DNA from: Acanthamoeba castellanii str. Neff
Taxonomy: Eukaryota > Discosea > Longamoebia > Acanthamoebidae
DNA: 64,000 bases
Assembly (NCBI RefSeq): GCF_000313135.1
Contig: NW_004457442.1
Location: forward strand, 1,945-65,944
Reading direction: 5' to 3'
Made by a program: the position numbers and the translations under genes. Each line of letters begins with the position of its first letter. The first letter of the stretch is position 1. Shown here piece by piece: positions 26,101-37,994 of this stretch. The notes below the pieces were generated by a model. That model saw only the letters and a list, made by a program, of their open reading frames with translations. It did not search any database and was not told where the DNA came from.

Positions 26101-26509
26101 ATTTTTTTTTATGTATTCACACATTGTCTGGTTGGCAAAGTGGTGAGTGGGGAAGGCCAAGTAAAATAGGAAAGGCCACAACACAACACACTACACCACC
26201 CAGAGAGCCCAATGGGCAATGGTGCACCAGAGCATCATGAGCACACTTGTGTGTTGGCCCCATAGATAGATGTTGGAACCAAACCGAACCTCCTGCATTA
26301 CTCTGCACACCATTGTACACACACAAGGACAACACTCCTGAGTGCACTCTCCCCAAGTGCATTAACCATCCATCTGGGTACCCAGAATACCCTGACACCA
26401 ACACCAACTATGACAAGCCCATGATGATGACGCCCTCCCAGGCCGGCCCCACCACCATTACGACCAGCACCAGCAGCGGCTTGCTGATGACCTCAAGACT
26501 GCCCACTTG
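26101..26509. other. Intergenic, nothing recognised
   Basis: About 400 bases rich in CA and ACACC. Short open frames exist on both strands but none has a recognisable motif. Confidence 0.4.
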
Positions 26510-26960
26510 AGCTCTCCAAGCTGGCCCTCAGCGGCCAACCGCTGGCTGAGCACGCGCCAAGGCAGCTGCGCTCGTGCCGCGTGGGCGGCCCTGCCGGCGA
26601 TGGTCAGCACCCAGCCCTGGCACAAAGAGGCACGCCGGAAGATCAAGGTCGTCAACCCTGTGCATCCCTTGGGATGCGGCCATCTGATGCGCCGGAAGAT
26701 CAAGGTCGTCGACCCTGTGCATCCCTTGGGACGCGGCCATCTGATGCAATGGCGGCGCGGGGCGGCCACCTCGCGCTCTTCCAGTGCTGCCTACTGCCAC
26801 CTCGACCTTCTGCAGTGGGCGCGCACCAACGGCTGCCCATGGGACGACACACCTGTCTGATGGCTGCTGCCTATGGACACCTCCCCGCTCTGCAGACAAA
26901 GCGGTTGCCCATTGGGCGAGTGGACGTGCGCGCAGATGTACAACGCCGCGATCAGCTGAA
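26510..26960 (+). pseudogene. Ankyrin-repeat gene remnant
   Basis: In shifting frames the plus strand reads YCHLDLLQWARTNGCPWDD, AAYGHLPALQ and CPLGEWTCAQMYNAA, the ankyrin-repeat variety (HLDVLQWARANGCPWDE type) abundant in Acanthamoeba and its viruses. At least two frameshifts are needed, and no start or stop is defined. Confidence 0.55.
26633..26746 (+). repeat. 57-bp direct tandem duplication
   Basis: Two consecutive 57-base units starting CGCCGGAAGATCAAGG at 26633 and 26690, differing at only two positions. They lie within the ankyrin remnant. The period is not that of a full ankyrin repeat (about 99 bp). Confidence 0.85.
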
Positions 26961-27184
26961 GCGAACGAGGGAAGCGACAAGCTCGAATTTGGCCAAGAAG
27001 GGCGACGCCAGGTCCTCAACTACCCCAAATGGCGCTGTGGGCAGGTCCACACGCTTGACATCTGGGCCTAACTTGATGAAGATGCGCTTAGTCGCCAGGA
27101 GGGCGAGTCACTACGACAACAGCCCCTCGTTCAGCGACTTCAGGTCGTTCGGCGGCAGGACCAGGCCCGCCGTCAAGAATGCAA

Positions 27185-27305
27185 ATCAAATTAAAAAATA
27201 AAAAATTCTCAAACCCCCTAACCCGGAGCGCACAAGCGCCTGCACGAGGATTCGATCCCCGAGGAGAGGATGCGCTCAACTACCTTGGCTGCCAGGAGCA
27301 TTAAC
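27185..27305 (-). ncRNA. tRNA-like RNA polymerase III unit (SINE or tRNA relic)
   Basis: Read on the minus strand there is an A-box-like TAGTTGAGCGC, then a T-arm/B-box-like GGGGATCGAATCCTCG with a 5-bp stem, and about 50 bases later a T-rich terminator (TTTTTTATTTTTT). A complete cloverleaf cannot be drawn because the anticodon arm is missing. A tRNA pseudogene or tRNA-derived short element is the likely identity. Confidence 0.35.
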
Positions 27306-27317
27306 ACAATTCACTAT

Positions 27318-29494
27318 TTACACAGCAGGGGAACTGTTGAACATTGGGTTCACTCCCTCTGTGACGTTGTCTTCAAAGAGACTGTTGACGCCAGCTGCGT
27401 CGTTACCTTGGTCGGTCAGCTCTGAAACCAGTTCTTCAGGAGGCGGGGCAGCATTCATGTGTCGCATTGCCACATAACTAAGCACACACACACACACACA
27501 CACACAGCAGCATGTCAGCAAACAGCGACACAATTGGGTCTTGCCAAGCGAGAGGAGCGTACCCGGCGGCGACGAGGCCAGCAACGGCAGCAACAACGAC
27601 GGCGGCCGCAACGAAGCCGCCAATGGCAATAGCAGCCTTCTCCCCTAAAAAAGCCAAGAAGAATTGGCACAGGTGAGTCACACTGAACTCAGAAGAAGAA
27701 GAGAGGCAGCAAGGGGCGTGAAGGACGGTACCCGGGGTGAGTCCGTTGTCCGACACAGGCACGGGAGACGTGCAAGGGTTGTAGCTGTCCACCACGACCG
27801 TCCGTCCTAGGTTTCCCGTGGCGCTGGCCTTGAAGACCATGTCGATCTCCGAAGCGTTGGTCGGAACGGTGCCGTTCTCGAAGAAGATCTCTTGGCTCTT
27901 GAGGGTGCCGACGTCGTAGATGACGTCGCCGTTCAGCTCCACCACCACGTCGAAGAGATCGTTGTAGCCCCTGTCGTTTCGAGAAGGAGAAATTGATTGG
28001 GGTGAGTGCCAACAGCTACAACTCACTCCAGGGCAGGGCGCGAGCACGTACTGATTGGTGACCGAGACGGTGTAGTTCCACTCAAAAGGAGGAATGGTGT
28101 ACTTGGTCGTGTTGAGGTCGAGCACGAGCTGGCGTCCGCCAAGGCAATCGGCATCGATGGTGAGGCCGCACTTGTGCAGCGCGCCGTAGGCAAAGTCCAT
28201 CGACACGGAGTTGACCTGGTTGGACACCCGGGTCGTCGCCAAGAAGGACGAGTAGCAGGGAAGATAGGCGAGACCGGCGAGGTCCACCAATCCGTTCAGC
28301 AGGATGCCACCTAGCGCGCGCGAGAGCAGTAAAAAAAGTAAGTAAAGTGAGGTGAGCACCACCGGGGGGGGGAACAACGGGGAGGGGACTCACCTTCAAA
28401 GAAGTTGCGAGCAGGGATGGTGTAGCCCTGAGCAAACTTGCCGTCGTAGTACCACGGCGAAGTGATGTTCTCGTAGTCGTTGGTCACAGCACAAACGGTC
28501 TGGGTGGCATCGTCGGGGTTGCAGGCGGCTTTCGTGTCCGTGTAAAAGATTTGGCTGTTGTGGGAGAAACAAACCCACAGGTCAATAAACAGGTGGTGCG
28601 CTCCGGAGGGGGTCAAGTACCTCACGTTGCCACCACTCCACATGAGAAGCTGGATGCTGGCCGGCGTGCCACTGCCCTGTCCAGGGTAGTCCGCCACAAT
28701 GAGCAAGTCGCCTGAGTTTGTGTTTGCGTCCACCCATCAGCCAAACTAACCTGTCAAAAAAAAAAAAAACCACTTCGGCTTACCGTCCTTGTGCTGGCCG
28801 TTGAAGGCGTAGGCATTCTTGTTGATGGCCCTGCCGAGGCCAAAGTTGGGGCCCTGAAGGAACCAGTAACCGACCGTGGCCGCTCCGTTCTGGGCCTCGC
28901 GGTCCAGCCCGAAGAACAGGGACACCTCGCCGGTCGAATTATCGGACACGACCGTCGCATAGGCGTTGAGGATGTTGCCCTTATCGTTGGTGTTGAGATC
29001 TGACGAACAGACCATACACGCACATTACACAGACAAGAACGATCAGCTTTGCCGCTTGGCTCTGGCCCCGCATTGGGGGGGGGGGAGAGATTACTCGGAG
29101 TCCACCTCCAGGAGGGGATGTCGTAGGAGTCCTTGGAGAGGCCCTGGAACCAGGAGGAGGGGTCCCTCTGCGCGCTGCCGGACTTTTCGGTGAAGTAGTC
29201 CTTCACGAAGACCGACGAAAAGGTCTCGTTTTCCAATTTGGAGTAGACCACGTCCCTGGTTTGTCGGATTTGCATTTACACTTTCACCTTAGGCTACGAC
29301 CATGATGGTGAAAGCCAAATCGACAGGATTGATCAGGCGTACCAGTCGAGCTGGTTGCTACCCGCGTCAGCTGTGGTCTTGCCGTTCAGGGCAAAGCGTC
29401 CGGCGGCAATCGACTTTGCCTCCGAGAAAGATGAGAGGCAGCACAGGACCACCAAGACAAATGCAAACACAAGTGTATGGCTGAGCCTGGCCAT
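27318..29494 (-). CDS. Secreted, membrane-anchored protein of a bacterial-like family
   Basis: ATG 29494 gives a signal peptide (LVFAFVLVVLCCLSSFSEA). Several exons follow with conserved blocks SWFQGLSKDSYDIPSWRW, DKGNILNAYA, FFGLDREAQNGAATVGYWF, GDLLIVADYPGQG, ENITSPWYYDGKF and RNFFEGG, then AYGALHKC. This block order is that of a large family of secreted bacterial proteins (often with the pattern DKGxIxNAYA and FFEGGIxL) whose function is not established. A transmembrane helix near the C-terminus (AAAVVVAAVAGLVAAGY) and a cytoplasmic tail ending at 27318 make it a type I membrane protein here. Introns lie at roughly 29,335, 29,090, 28,990, 28,740, 28,380 and 27,970. Confidence 0.7.
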
Positions 29495-29499
29495 CGCGG

Positions 29500-29871
29500 T
29501 TAGGTTCGGTTTGAGTGGCGTGTTGGAGGAGTTCGTTTGAGTGACTGTGGCCAGGAAGCCACAGATATGGACCTTGTGGGCGCCACATTTTCCCGCACCA
29601 CGCCGCAGACCCAACCATTGGCGAGTAGCCGTGCGACGTGGTGTCCTTGGGACGAATGGTCCTTTTTTTTCTTCCTGGTCAACCGCCGGGGTTAACGTGG
29701 CGCCGGAGTCACCGGTCTGTTCTCCACCGGTCGAGTTAGTGCGGCGAAGGCAAAGTGAAGAACCCAAGGTCAGAGGTGTCCGACAGGGGACACCGAATCT
29801 CTTCATCTTCTTGGTGGAGCTCCAAGGCCTCGAGAGAACCAGAGAGAGGAGTTGGTGTCACACCACACGCG
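29500..29871. other. Intergenic region between divergent-looking termini
   Basis: About 370 bases between the secreted-protein start and the exportin stop. It should hold the promoter of the former and the 3' end of the latter. No clear motif seen. Confidence 0.4.
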
Positions 29872-32800
29872 CTAGACCAGAAGCGCCTTGACCTCGTTCT
29901 TGAACACTGTCGCGTTCTGCGTGAACTTTTCGCGGTTCTTGGGCATGAGGTTGTCCTTGACGTCCGTCATGAGCTTCCCGAAGGCCTCGACGAGCTTCTG
30001 CCTCTTCTCGCCGTCTGCATCGCCCGACATCTGGCTGGCCACGAACTGATCTCGCAGCACGCTGAAGTGCGTCGGTATCAACAGGAGCAGACTGGATGCA
30101 CGCCCGTGTCGTGTGTGTTCGAAAAAAAGGACACAACTCGAGTTAGCCTGTGCGTCATGCAGCACTCAACGCGTTGGTGTCTTGGGCGCAGCGCCCTTTA
30201 CCTGAAGAGCGGTCGCGAGACAGCCCACTGATTGGCGTTGTCCTCGAAGAGTAGCGCTTGGAAGAGCAGCTCCAGCATCTGGGGCAACATCTCGGCGTGG
30301 CTCGCAGTGTGGGCGGCAAAGGACCTCATGGCAGGGATATCCTTCGTCTTGTTCTCCACCACGAACGTGAAAATGTGGTCTGCAATATACACACACGCAC
30401 GAGTAAGCAAGTTAGCGTTCGAATGTGTGCGTGCGTTGGCCCGTAGAGCGCGCGGAGGGTACCGAGAGCGTCGCAAGACTGAGACGAAACAGAGGTGATG
30501 GTCGTAAGGGAACTCAGGCCCTCCTTCAAGGAGCTGAGGATCTGCACAAATACAGGAGTGTCGAGCTCGAGCAAAGCCGACGTGTGCATCTGGCAGAGAG
30601 TGCTGATGAAGGCGTAGTAGGCCCGCACGACTTTCGGATACGCCTAAAACCCGCCACAAAACAGGATGTCCTTTTGATTAGTCAAACGAAACTTAGGATG
30701 AGCATCATTCTCGAGTACTACTCGCGTACCGTCAGCTCCGGGAAAGGTATGGATAGAACGAGCTGCAGCACAACTTGCAGGGCGTTGGAGAGAGCAGGGT
30801 CGCCGTAGAGCGCAAAGACTCCGAAATTTACATAGTTGCCCAGGAGTGCGCGCGTGAGGACCACCATGCACTGCCATATCCCCTTGTACTTGTCCGCATA
30901 AGGGTCCTGCTCGTTGGGTGGATCATCGCATGCGATTCCCACTCAGATCAGCCGCGACAACGCTTGCCGCAAGTGCTAATGGAGTGGAGGTGAGGAAGCC
31001 AAACCTTGGGGTCGGCTGGCGTGTGCCGGACGAGTCGCTGGCCGTAGGCCACGAGCAGCTTGCTTGTCTCTCGAAAGAGGAGGTAGCCATCGGGGGAGGA
31101 GACGGGGAAAGAGATGCGGCCTGATTTGTTGTGGACCAACTCCGAGAAGAGCTTGAGCAGAGGCGAAGTGATCGCTGGCGTGTCGGCCCACACTTCAGCG
31201 GCCCTAACAAGCAACGGCGTGTGCTCCGGATAACTGGGCAAAAACTACCGTGAGATATAATAATTCAAATAATAATAATAAGGAGACTGCAAAGGAGAAC
31301 GCACATCCATTCGAAGAAAAGAGTGTAGCCTCGTCGGCCTTGAATGGAGGTAAGTACGCCCAACAGGTCTCGCAACAAGAAGATCAGCACCCTCTAGTAG
31401 TAGTAGTAAGAACGGAGAGAGTGAGAGCAAAGCCCTCATACAAGAAACCAAAAGCGATGCACAAAGAAAGAAGGAGGTGCGGGAGAAAAGAGGAGGCCTG
31501 ACCTTGTAATTCTCCTGTCGCAATGCTTCCGGATGCATGCTCTGCAGCGCGACTAGCTGATTCTTGAAGGGCTGCATGAAGGAAGCGAAGCGCACTGTGT
31601 GCGGCTCCATGAAGAGCATCCTTGACAGCGTGCTGTAAAAGGTCGTCCGGTTCCGCACGTTGCCGTCGACGTCCAGGAAGGGGAAGTGCTGCGACTGGAG
31701 ATTGCATTCCAGGCATGAGTGTCCGGTATTGATCGCAACTTCAGTGGGTCAGGAATTGCAACTGAGGAAGGAGGATCGTTACCGTGTGATGCTCCAGTAT
31801 CTCAACGACCACGTCCATCTTGCACATGATCTTGCTGCTCGAATACCTGCGTTGAAGAAGGGTATTTGATGTGAGCCATTGTTTGATAGCACTGTGTGTG
31901 TGTGTGTGTGTTAACCAAAGGGAGGGAAAGCCATGTACCCAGACGCAAGCTCGTTGAAAAGGGTAAGCGACTTGGTAACGATGCCGATGTCGGAAGCCCA
32001 GAACTTGAGGTTTCGAACGCTGCACCAGTGTAAGAGTTAACACTTGAACGGGAGTGTCCGAGACCAATGGAGTGCATAAATATTCGGAGCGACGGGCGTA
32101 CATCTTGGTGATGATCATGTTCATGACCATCGCGTCATCCGCAATACCGATTCGCTCGGCCAGCCTGGCGTAGAGGCGAGAGTTGGTGGACATGGCCTGC
32201 TCGCTGACGTACATCTTTCGGAACTGCGAGACAAAGAACAAGAGTGCACTCTCCAGCCGTGGGTCGCCGCCTCTGCCTGGTGCGCTCTGATATACGTTGG
32301 TGCAGAAAGAAGTGAAAACAACACTCATCTTCGCCAAACGTCTCCCCTCTTGTGCTGCCCATGGCGTGAAGTCACTGAAGCGCGGTAGTACCTGCATCAG
32401 CCGTTGGTCGTGCAGCTGCATGAGCTGAAACACGCGATAGGAGAGCTCGCCGTCAATGGCATCATGCTCCTCGGTCTGTACGGGAGTGAAGCCGATACGT
32501 GCTCCGATCACGGCTCCCATCACGTACACCATCCACGCCAGTTGTCCTGCGCGTCCATTCACACCACGAACGTAAGTGTGTCGTTGTGTGTTGGGAGTGG
32601 TTCCCCTGTGTGAAATATTTCGCACTCCCTTAGGTTACCTTCAAGCAGTGATCCAGACGGCGAAGGGGGCTGAGTCGATTGCTGTCGCCATAACAACACC
32701 GATCGTGTGAGTGGCCGCATAGCTGTCTCGTGTGTGTGTGTGGAGTGCGAGTTTTTACCTGATACGCCTGGGCACGCGGATCAAACAGCGAAACGATGTG

Positions 32801-32887
32801 GCTGCTGGTCGTCGCGTAGTTGCAGCGCCCAAGGTACGGGAGAGCCTCCAGCTCCTCTTGAATGGGCTCGATGTTGCGGAGAGGATC

Positions 32888-32963
<76 letters not shown>

Positions 32964-35390
32964 AAAGTCGATTAGGCCAAGCCCGCTGTAAAACCAAAAG
33001 TTAGAAGAGTGGCCAGGAGGAGGAGGTGGTAATGGTACCGTCCTCATCAGTGCCGTCCTCGTCGATGTCATTGAGCATGGAGTTGACGTAGGCTTCCATC
33101 ACGCGCGGCGTGAGCGAATCAAGGAGCGTGGGGATGTCGGTCTTCATGTAGGTCATCGAACTGACAAGACGAGACCACATCAGCAGCAGATTGTGTCCGC
33201 TGTGCGGCACTGTCTGCCACTCCTGCGAGGAGATAGGGCCAACCCTGGTTGTTAGTGAACACCATCACAAAAAGCAAGGATTAATCCTTTAAATATGACC
33301 AGCTCGAAGGGGAACGTGCCTTGAAGGTAGCGCATGTAAACTCGGCCACCAAAGTGATCCATTCGCTGTACTTGTCGTTGACAGCTACAAGCTGAGTGAG
33401 TTGATAATTGGACTTGAAGCGATAGAGCAGACGAGAGAACTCGTGGTGGTTGTCAACTTGCTCCAATCCTGGAGTGGCGAGGGCAAAAGAGCTGCAGTTA
33501 GATTGGGCGCCCTAAAACGACTCAAAATGCGTTAGGTTGGGGGGGGGGCTAAAGTGGAAGTTTAAACACCGGTTTTGTTCTTTAGCACGTCGATGGTCAT
33601 CTGCATCAGGTTGGCGAGGTAGGTGTGCCTCTCGTCCTCGCTCAGAAAGAGGGTGCGGCGCACGCTGGCCATTTGCACAAGACAGCCCATCGCCTGATGA
33701 GAAAACACGCCAGGGAGGGCGAAGAGTCATCGTCAGCGCAGGTGTCCAGTAGCAGGCTCCTTACGTACAGTGGAGGAACTCGACGACAAGTATAAATCAA
33801 GAAAGAAGCGCAACGTCGACGCGCGTCCTAGGATGTCCCGCCATGAGGGCGAACCCATCCCGGTGCCCATCGCCAGGCTACTCCCCAAAAGCGCGGGAAG
33901 CAGCCCGAGGACCATACCGCGGGCGGGCGCAGGGCTTGGTGTGGCCTCCTCTGCCTCACTGCTACGCAGCCGCTGGCGGCCAATACCGCTGACGCCCGCC
34001 GCCGCGAGGCCTGCCAAGCCAAGTGGGGATCGTACGTTGGTAGAGACCGGCGGACGCGAGGCGCAATACGAATCGACGAACAGCCGCAGGGTGGCAGGCT
34101 CGTAAAGCACCGTGCGCCAGGAGGAAGGTGCTTGCACAGTGTAGACGTCTGAGGCGGACTCGTCCGGCGTAGTGCCGATGAAGTCGAAGGACAGACAACG
34201 CAGAGAGAGGCTCAGCGCTAGTTCTTTTAGCTTCTCTTCTGTGTGCGGAGATAAAGCAATGAGTTGGTGTGTGCGCGGTGCTTAAGGGCAATAATAGGAA
34301 GAAATGACCGGCCGCTGTATTGAAGCAGCGCAGGCGAGAGTGTGTACGTGCCTTCAGCACCACCAGGTTTGCTGAAAAGCTGGCGCAGCGTTGTCAGAGA
34401 TAGTTGGAAGATGTCGAGAAGTGAGGTGTCGCGGAAGGAGATGCAGATCTTTCGATGCATGGTGGGTGTGAGCCCCCCGGATCGTGCGTTGTTCATCTCT
34501 TCTACCAGGTGACCCAAGATGCGCAAGCCCAGGTGGCAATGTGGCACAGACACCTGCATTTCCCCCATCCGAAGCCAGTAGAGGAGGAAACCATCAGCGC
34601 CGTGTGATCATGTACAACCCTCACGCATGCGTGAGCAGAGGAAAGGAGATTTTGTCCTCAAAAATAATAACACTTGACGTAGACCGGTGAAGTCGTACCT
34701 GTAAAAACTGCCCCAGGCGCTGCATGATCTCTTTCGTCTGCTCGGCATTCTCCATCCACGAGAGCTTGAGTACCAGACAGACGAGCTTCACCAACGCGAT
34801 GGCCACGAAATCGTCGAGCGTGGTACCCTTCGTGCCCATCAGGTTGAGGAGATAGGTCCCTGTTTAGACACACCGCCCCAAGTTAGTAGAGCACCGATGC
34901 CGTGGGCTCAAAAGCGACCACTTGACAAGTGCAGCTGTGAAGCAGCACGTAGGGATGCATAGGCAAGTGTTCAAGCAACGCATCATAATAATCATAATAA
35001 TAACGCATCATATCTAATAGTATAAATCGGATGATCGACGAAAGTAGAAATGCCATTTTTGGGCCGAAATCGCTCCTAAATCATATGATGCAATGAAAAA
35101 TCGAGGAGGGGGGAGCGAGTACGGAGACCGAGCCGGGTTTGGGATGGCAGAGCGGGCCAATGATCGCCTATAACCTTGGAGAGGGCGGTGGCAGCGAGCA
35201 CGAGCGCGTAGCGGGAAGAGGAGTGGTCCAACACGAACTGGGCCTGCGTAAGGAGGGAGAAGTCGAGCTTCGCTGGGGGCTGCACGAAGAGATGCAAGAG
35301 CCGGCCGGCCTGTTCCCTGTCTTGCGCCTGGTTGCTCGTATAAAGCTTCTCGCTGAGCGCCTCGAACGTCGCTAAATCGCTTGCATTCAT
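29872..35390 (-). CDS. XPO7: Exportin-7 (importin-beta family nuclear export receptor)
   Basis: Many exons spread over 5.5 kb. ATG 35390 gives [17 protein letters not shown], matching the exportin-7 N-terminus. Further blocks are [13 protein letters not shown] (about 34,430), [17 protein letters not shown] (about 33,440), [14 protein letters not shown] (about 32,430), [14 protein letters not shown] (about 31,650), [15 protein letters not shown] (about 31,060), [14 protein letters not shown] (about 30,820), [15 protein letters not shown] (about 30,230) and the C-terminal [12 protein letters not shown] before the stop at 29872. The order is colinear with human XPO7/RanBP17. It exports cargo in a RanGTP-dependent manner. 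Introns are short, and one holds a TTG microsatellite. Confidence 0.92.
32888..32963 (+). repeat. (TTG)n microsatellite
   Basis: About 25 uninterrupted TGT/TTG triplets within the exportin-7 gene, most simply intronic. Conceptual translation gives poly-Asn or poly-Cys tracts. Confidence 0.95.
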
Positions 35391-35777
35391 CTTGCGCAAT
35401 TACACGATTGGGCCTGCAACATAGAAGGGCATATACTACTGAGAGACATACAAAACCGGCACAACGGCAGCTCGCAACGGCCGAAGGTGGGGGCAATTCA
35501 TTGAAAAAATGGACGTACGCGGGGTGGGGTGGTTGCGGCCCTAATCGCCACAGTCAATCAAGACTGCAGTGGGGTGGTCTGCGCAGACGACTTGACAATC
35601 GTGGTGTGCACCAGTGCCACAAACGCGGGTAGTAGTAGTGCAGCAGCTCTCCCTCAGCGTACGCGGATTTGTTCAGTTCAGAAAACAGGCAGCTCCCGCC
35701 AAAATGCGCGTTGTTTTCTTTTCGTATCTTTTAGGCCTTGCTTGCGGTGGTTCCTCGAACAAAAAAAAATGTGGGTT

Positions 35778-37881
35778 TTACTCTTTTTGGCTGTGTGAAG
35801 CTCCGCCGTTTTGCTCCTCCCTCTCGCGAACGGCTTCCTCGTGGTGGTCGAGTGACCTTCGCCGCTTCTCGGGCTTAGGTCCTTCTCCACCTCCTTCTTG
35901 GCTTCTGCCGGCATAAGAATCTGCTTCCGCACCCTTGGTGCCGATGGCCGCGTCATCCGCTCTGCTGCGCTTGCGCGAAGAAGACCCGCCGTCGTCCCTC
36001 TTCTCGTCGCTGGCAGGCCTGTCGCGGGACCGATCTCTGCTCCTTCTGCTCCGGTCGCGCTCCGAAGAAGAGCGTCCTCGCCTCTCCCGATCTCTTCCTC
36101 TGTCCCGCTCCCTGTCTCGATCCCTGCTGGTGTCGCTGCCCCTGTGTCGATCCCGCTCTCTATCGCTCCTGCGTCGACTCCTGTCTCCGCTGCGGCTTCT
36201 GCTGCGCCTGCTGCGTCGGCTCCTGTCTCGATCTCTGCTGCGGCTCCTGCTCCTGCTCCTGCTGCGGCTTCGGCCTCTTCCACCATGCCGGCTCGATCTG
36301 GCTCTCGACCTCGAGCGCGATCGAGAACGTGGACTCGTTCCTGCAGCTAGACACAAGCGTAGGGCACCACTGTGAGCGCCGAGATCTTCCTTGAACCATA
36401 GGGACGGAGCGGAAATAGTGTGCCTCTCCTCCTCCTCCTTCTTCTTCTTCTTCTTAATACGGAGATGTCTCGAGTACCTGTGAGCTTTTTCGCGACCCGC
36501 ATGGCGGCTCGCTTCACGGCGTCCAATATCTGCTCGTCCTTGGCGTTGTCGACCGTCTTTGGGGGCTTTACAATGGGGTTCTTGGAGTGATTGACCCTGT
36601 GGTGTTCCAACCCCACCCGCCCACAACAAATAATTGGTGGTCTCAGCCGAATGAAAGAACAAAAGGGGAAGTGCAGCAGGACGTGGTACTTGACGGCTCG
36701 GTCCAACAGCATGGTGCCATTAAGCATCATCGCAGCCTGCGCGGCCTCCTTCGTGGCAAACTCGATGAAGGCAAAGCGCGACGGGTGAGACTCATCGCCG
36801 GCCAGGCGACAGAAAGTGATGGGACCGCAGATGGCGAAGAACTGCATCAGCTGCTCGGACGTTATCTGGATCGTAGACGTAAATTGTAAGCCATGCTACA
36901 CGTCTTGTAAAGCAAAAGGGGAGGAGGGGGGAGAGAGAGAGAGAGAGAAAGAGAAGGTATTCGTGCTAACGAAAATTGATCGATGTATCGTGTTGTCGAA
37001 TACCTGGCCCGGGAGTTGGTTTGAAATGATTCACTCCACGTGCCAGAGGATGAGGGTGTGGCTAATTTGTCCCCTTTGAAAGAATGTAAAGAGAAGAAGG
37101 AGAAGGAAAGCAAGGTGATAGGTCGAGAAGTGTTAATAACACTGGTGAGGCTGTCGGAAGAAGAGAAGGCAAAGAAAGAGGAAGAAAGAAACAATGACAG
37201 GGTGAGGAGAGACGTACCGTCGAGTTGACATTGCCCACGTAGATCGTGCGTGCGATCTCGTCCTGCTTTTCGTGATAGCTCTGCGCGTTGGCCGGGGAAC
37301 CCGATAGCAGCGCAAGCGAGTGCGGAATGGCACCCAGGAGCCCGAGCCCCGAAGCTGCCCCGACTCCAGGCGTGAGCGCCAGGGGAGTAGGGAGTGCCGC
37401 CGTCGCTGCAGCCGCCGCTCCGCCAACGGGTATGTCGCTCGCAGCCATGACGATCTTGACTGGCATGCCTGCAACTGCACCGGTAGACAGAGTCAAGGCA
37501 GCGTTGGCCTGCGCCATGGTCTCGAATCGCACGAAGGCGTATTGAGAGATGCCGAGGCCGTCCCTGCGATTGAGCCAAGAGAGAAACCAGGTCCCCCCAG
37601 GTGAAAAATCGTGCATGGAAAAGAAGCCGAAAAGACAAGAGGAGGGATTGATGAGAGGAGCATATATACCCAAGCAGGTTAATCTGAACGATGTTACCGC
37701 AATTGGCAAAGAAATCGCGAAGATCCTGCTCGGTGGCCAATGGCGAAATGTTGGTCACAATCACAGTGGAGACACTGAATTGCGGTGGCACCGGTAACAG
37801 GCCGTCCGATCCTGGGTCGCTGACAGGTGTGCTGAGCAGTCCTTCCCCTCCCTTCTCATGCAATGCTGCCTCTTCTGCCAT
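35778..37881 (-). CDS. SREK1: SREK1-like SR splicing factor (two RRMs plus RS domain)
   Basis: ATG 37881 (MAEEAALHEKGGEGLL). RRM1 starts VIVTNISPLATEQDLRDFF and ends YAFVRFETMAQA. An Ala/Pro/Gly-rich linker ends QDEIARTIYVGNVNS, where RRM2 starts, continuing FFAICGPITFCRLAGDES and RFAFIEFATKEAA. Then come VNHSKNPIVKPP and an RS domain of roughly 150 residues (SRSRSRSRSR, DRERDRGRDRER). Block order and the NHS-NPIVKPP motif match human SREK1 (SRrp86/SRrp508). It regulates splice-site choice in the nucleus. Several short introns. Confidence 0.85.
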
Positions 37882-37994
37882 CACCGCGAACCAAGATGAA
37901 GGAAAAGATCTTAGCGTGAAGTAATTCCAAAAAGAAAAAGCAAAGAAAAAGCAGACACACGGCCACAACAACCGCGGAAGCAGCTGCTTCATTT

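Noticed and set aside
27185..27305. A functional tRNA gene
   Set aside because: A T-arm-like element is visible but no anticodon stem-loop and no matching acceptor stem can be drawn.
32732..33071. Poly-Cys, poly-Leu and poly-Asn open frames
   Set aside because: They are translations of the (TTG)n microsatellite within the exportin-7 gene.
35898..36375. Ser/Leu/Arg-rich plus-strand frames of 146-150 codons
   Set aside because: Antisense of the RS domain of the SREK1-like gene, where RS repeats leave several frames open.
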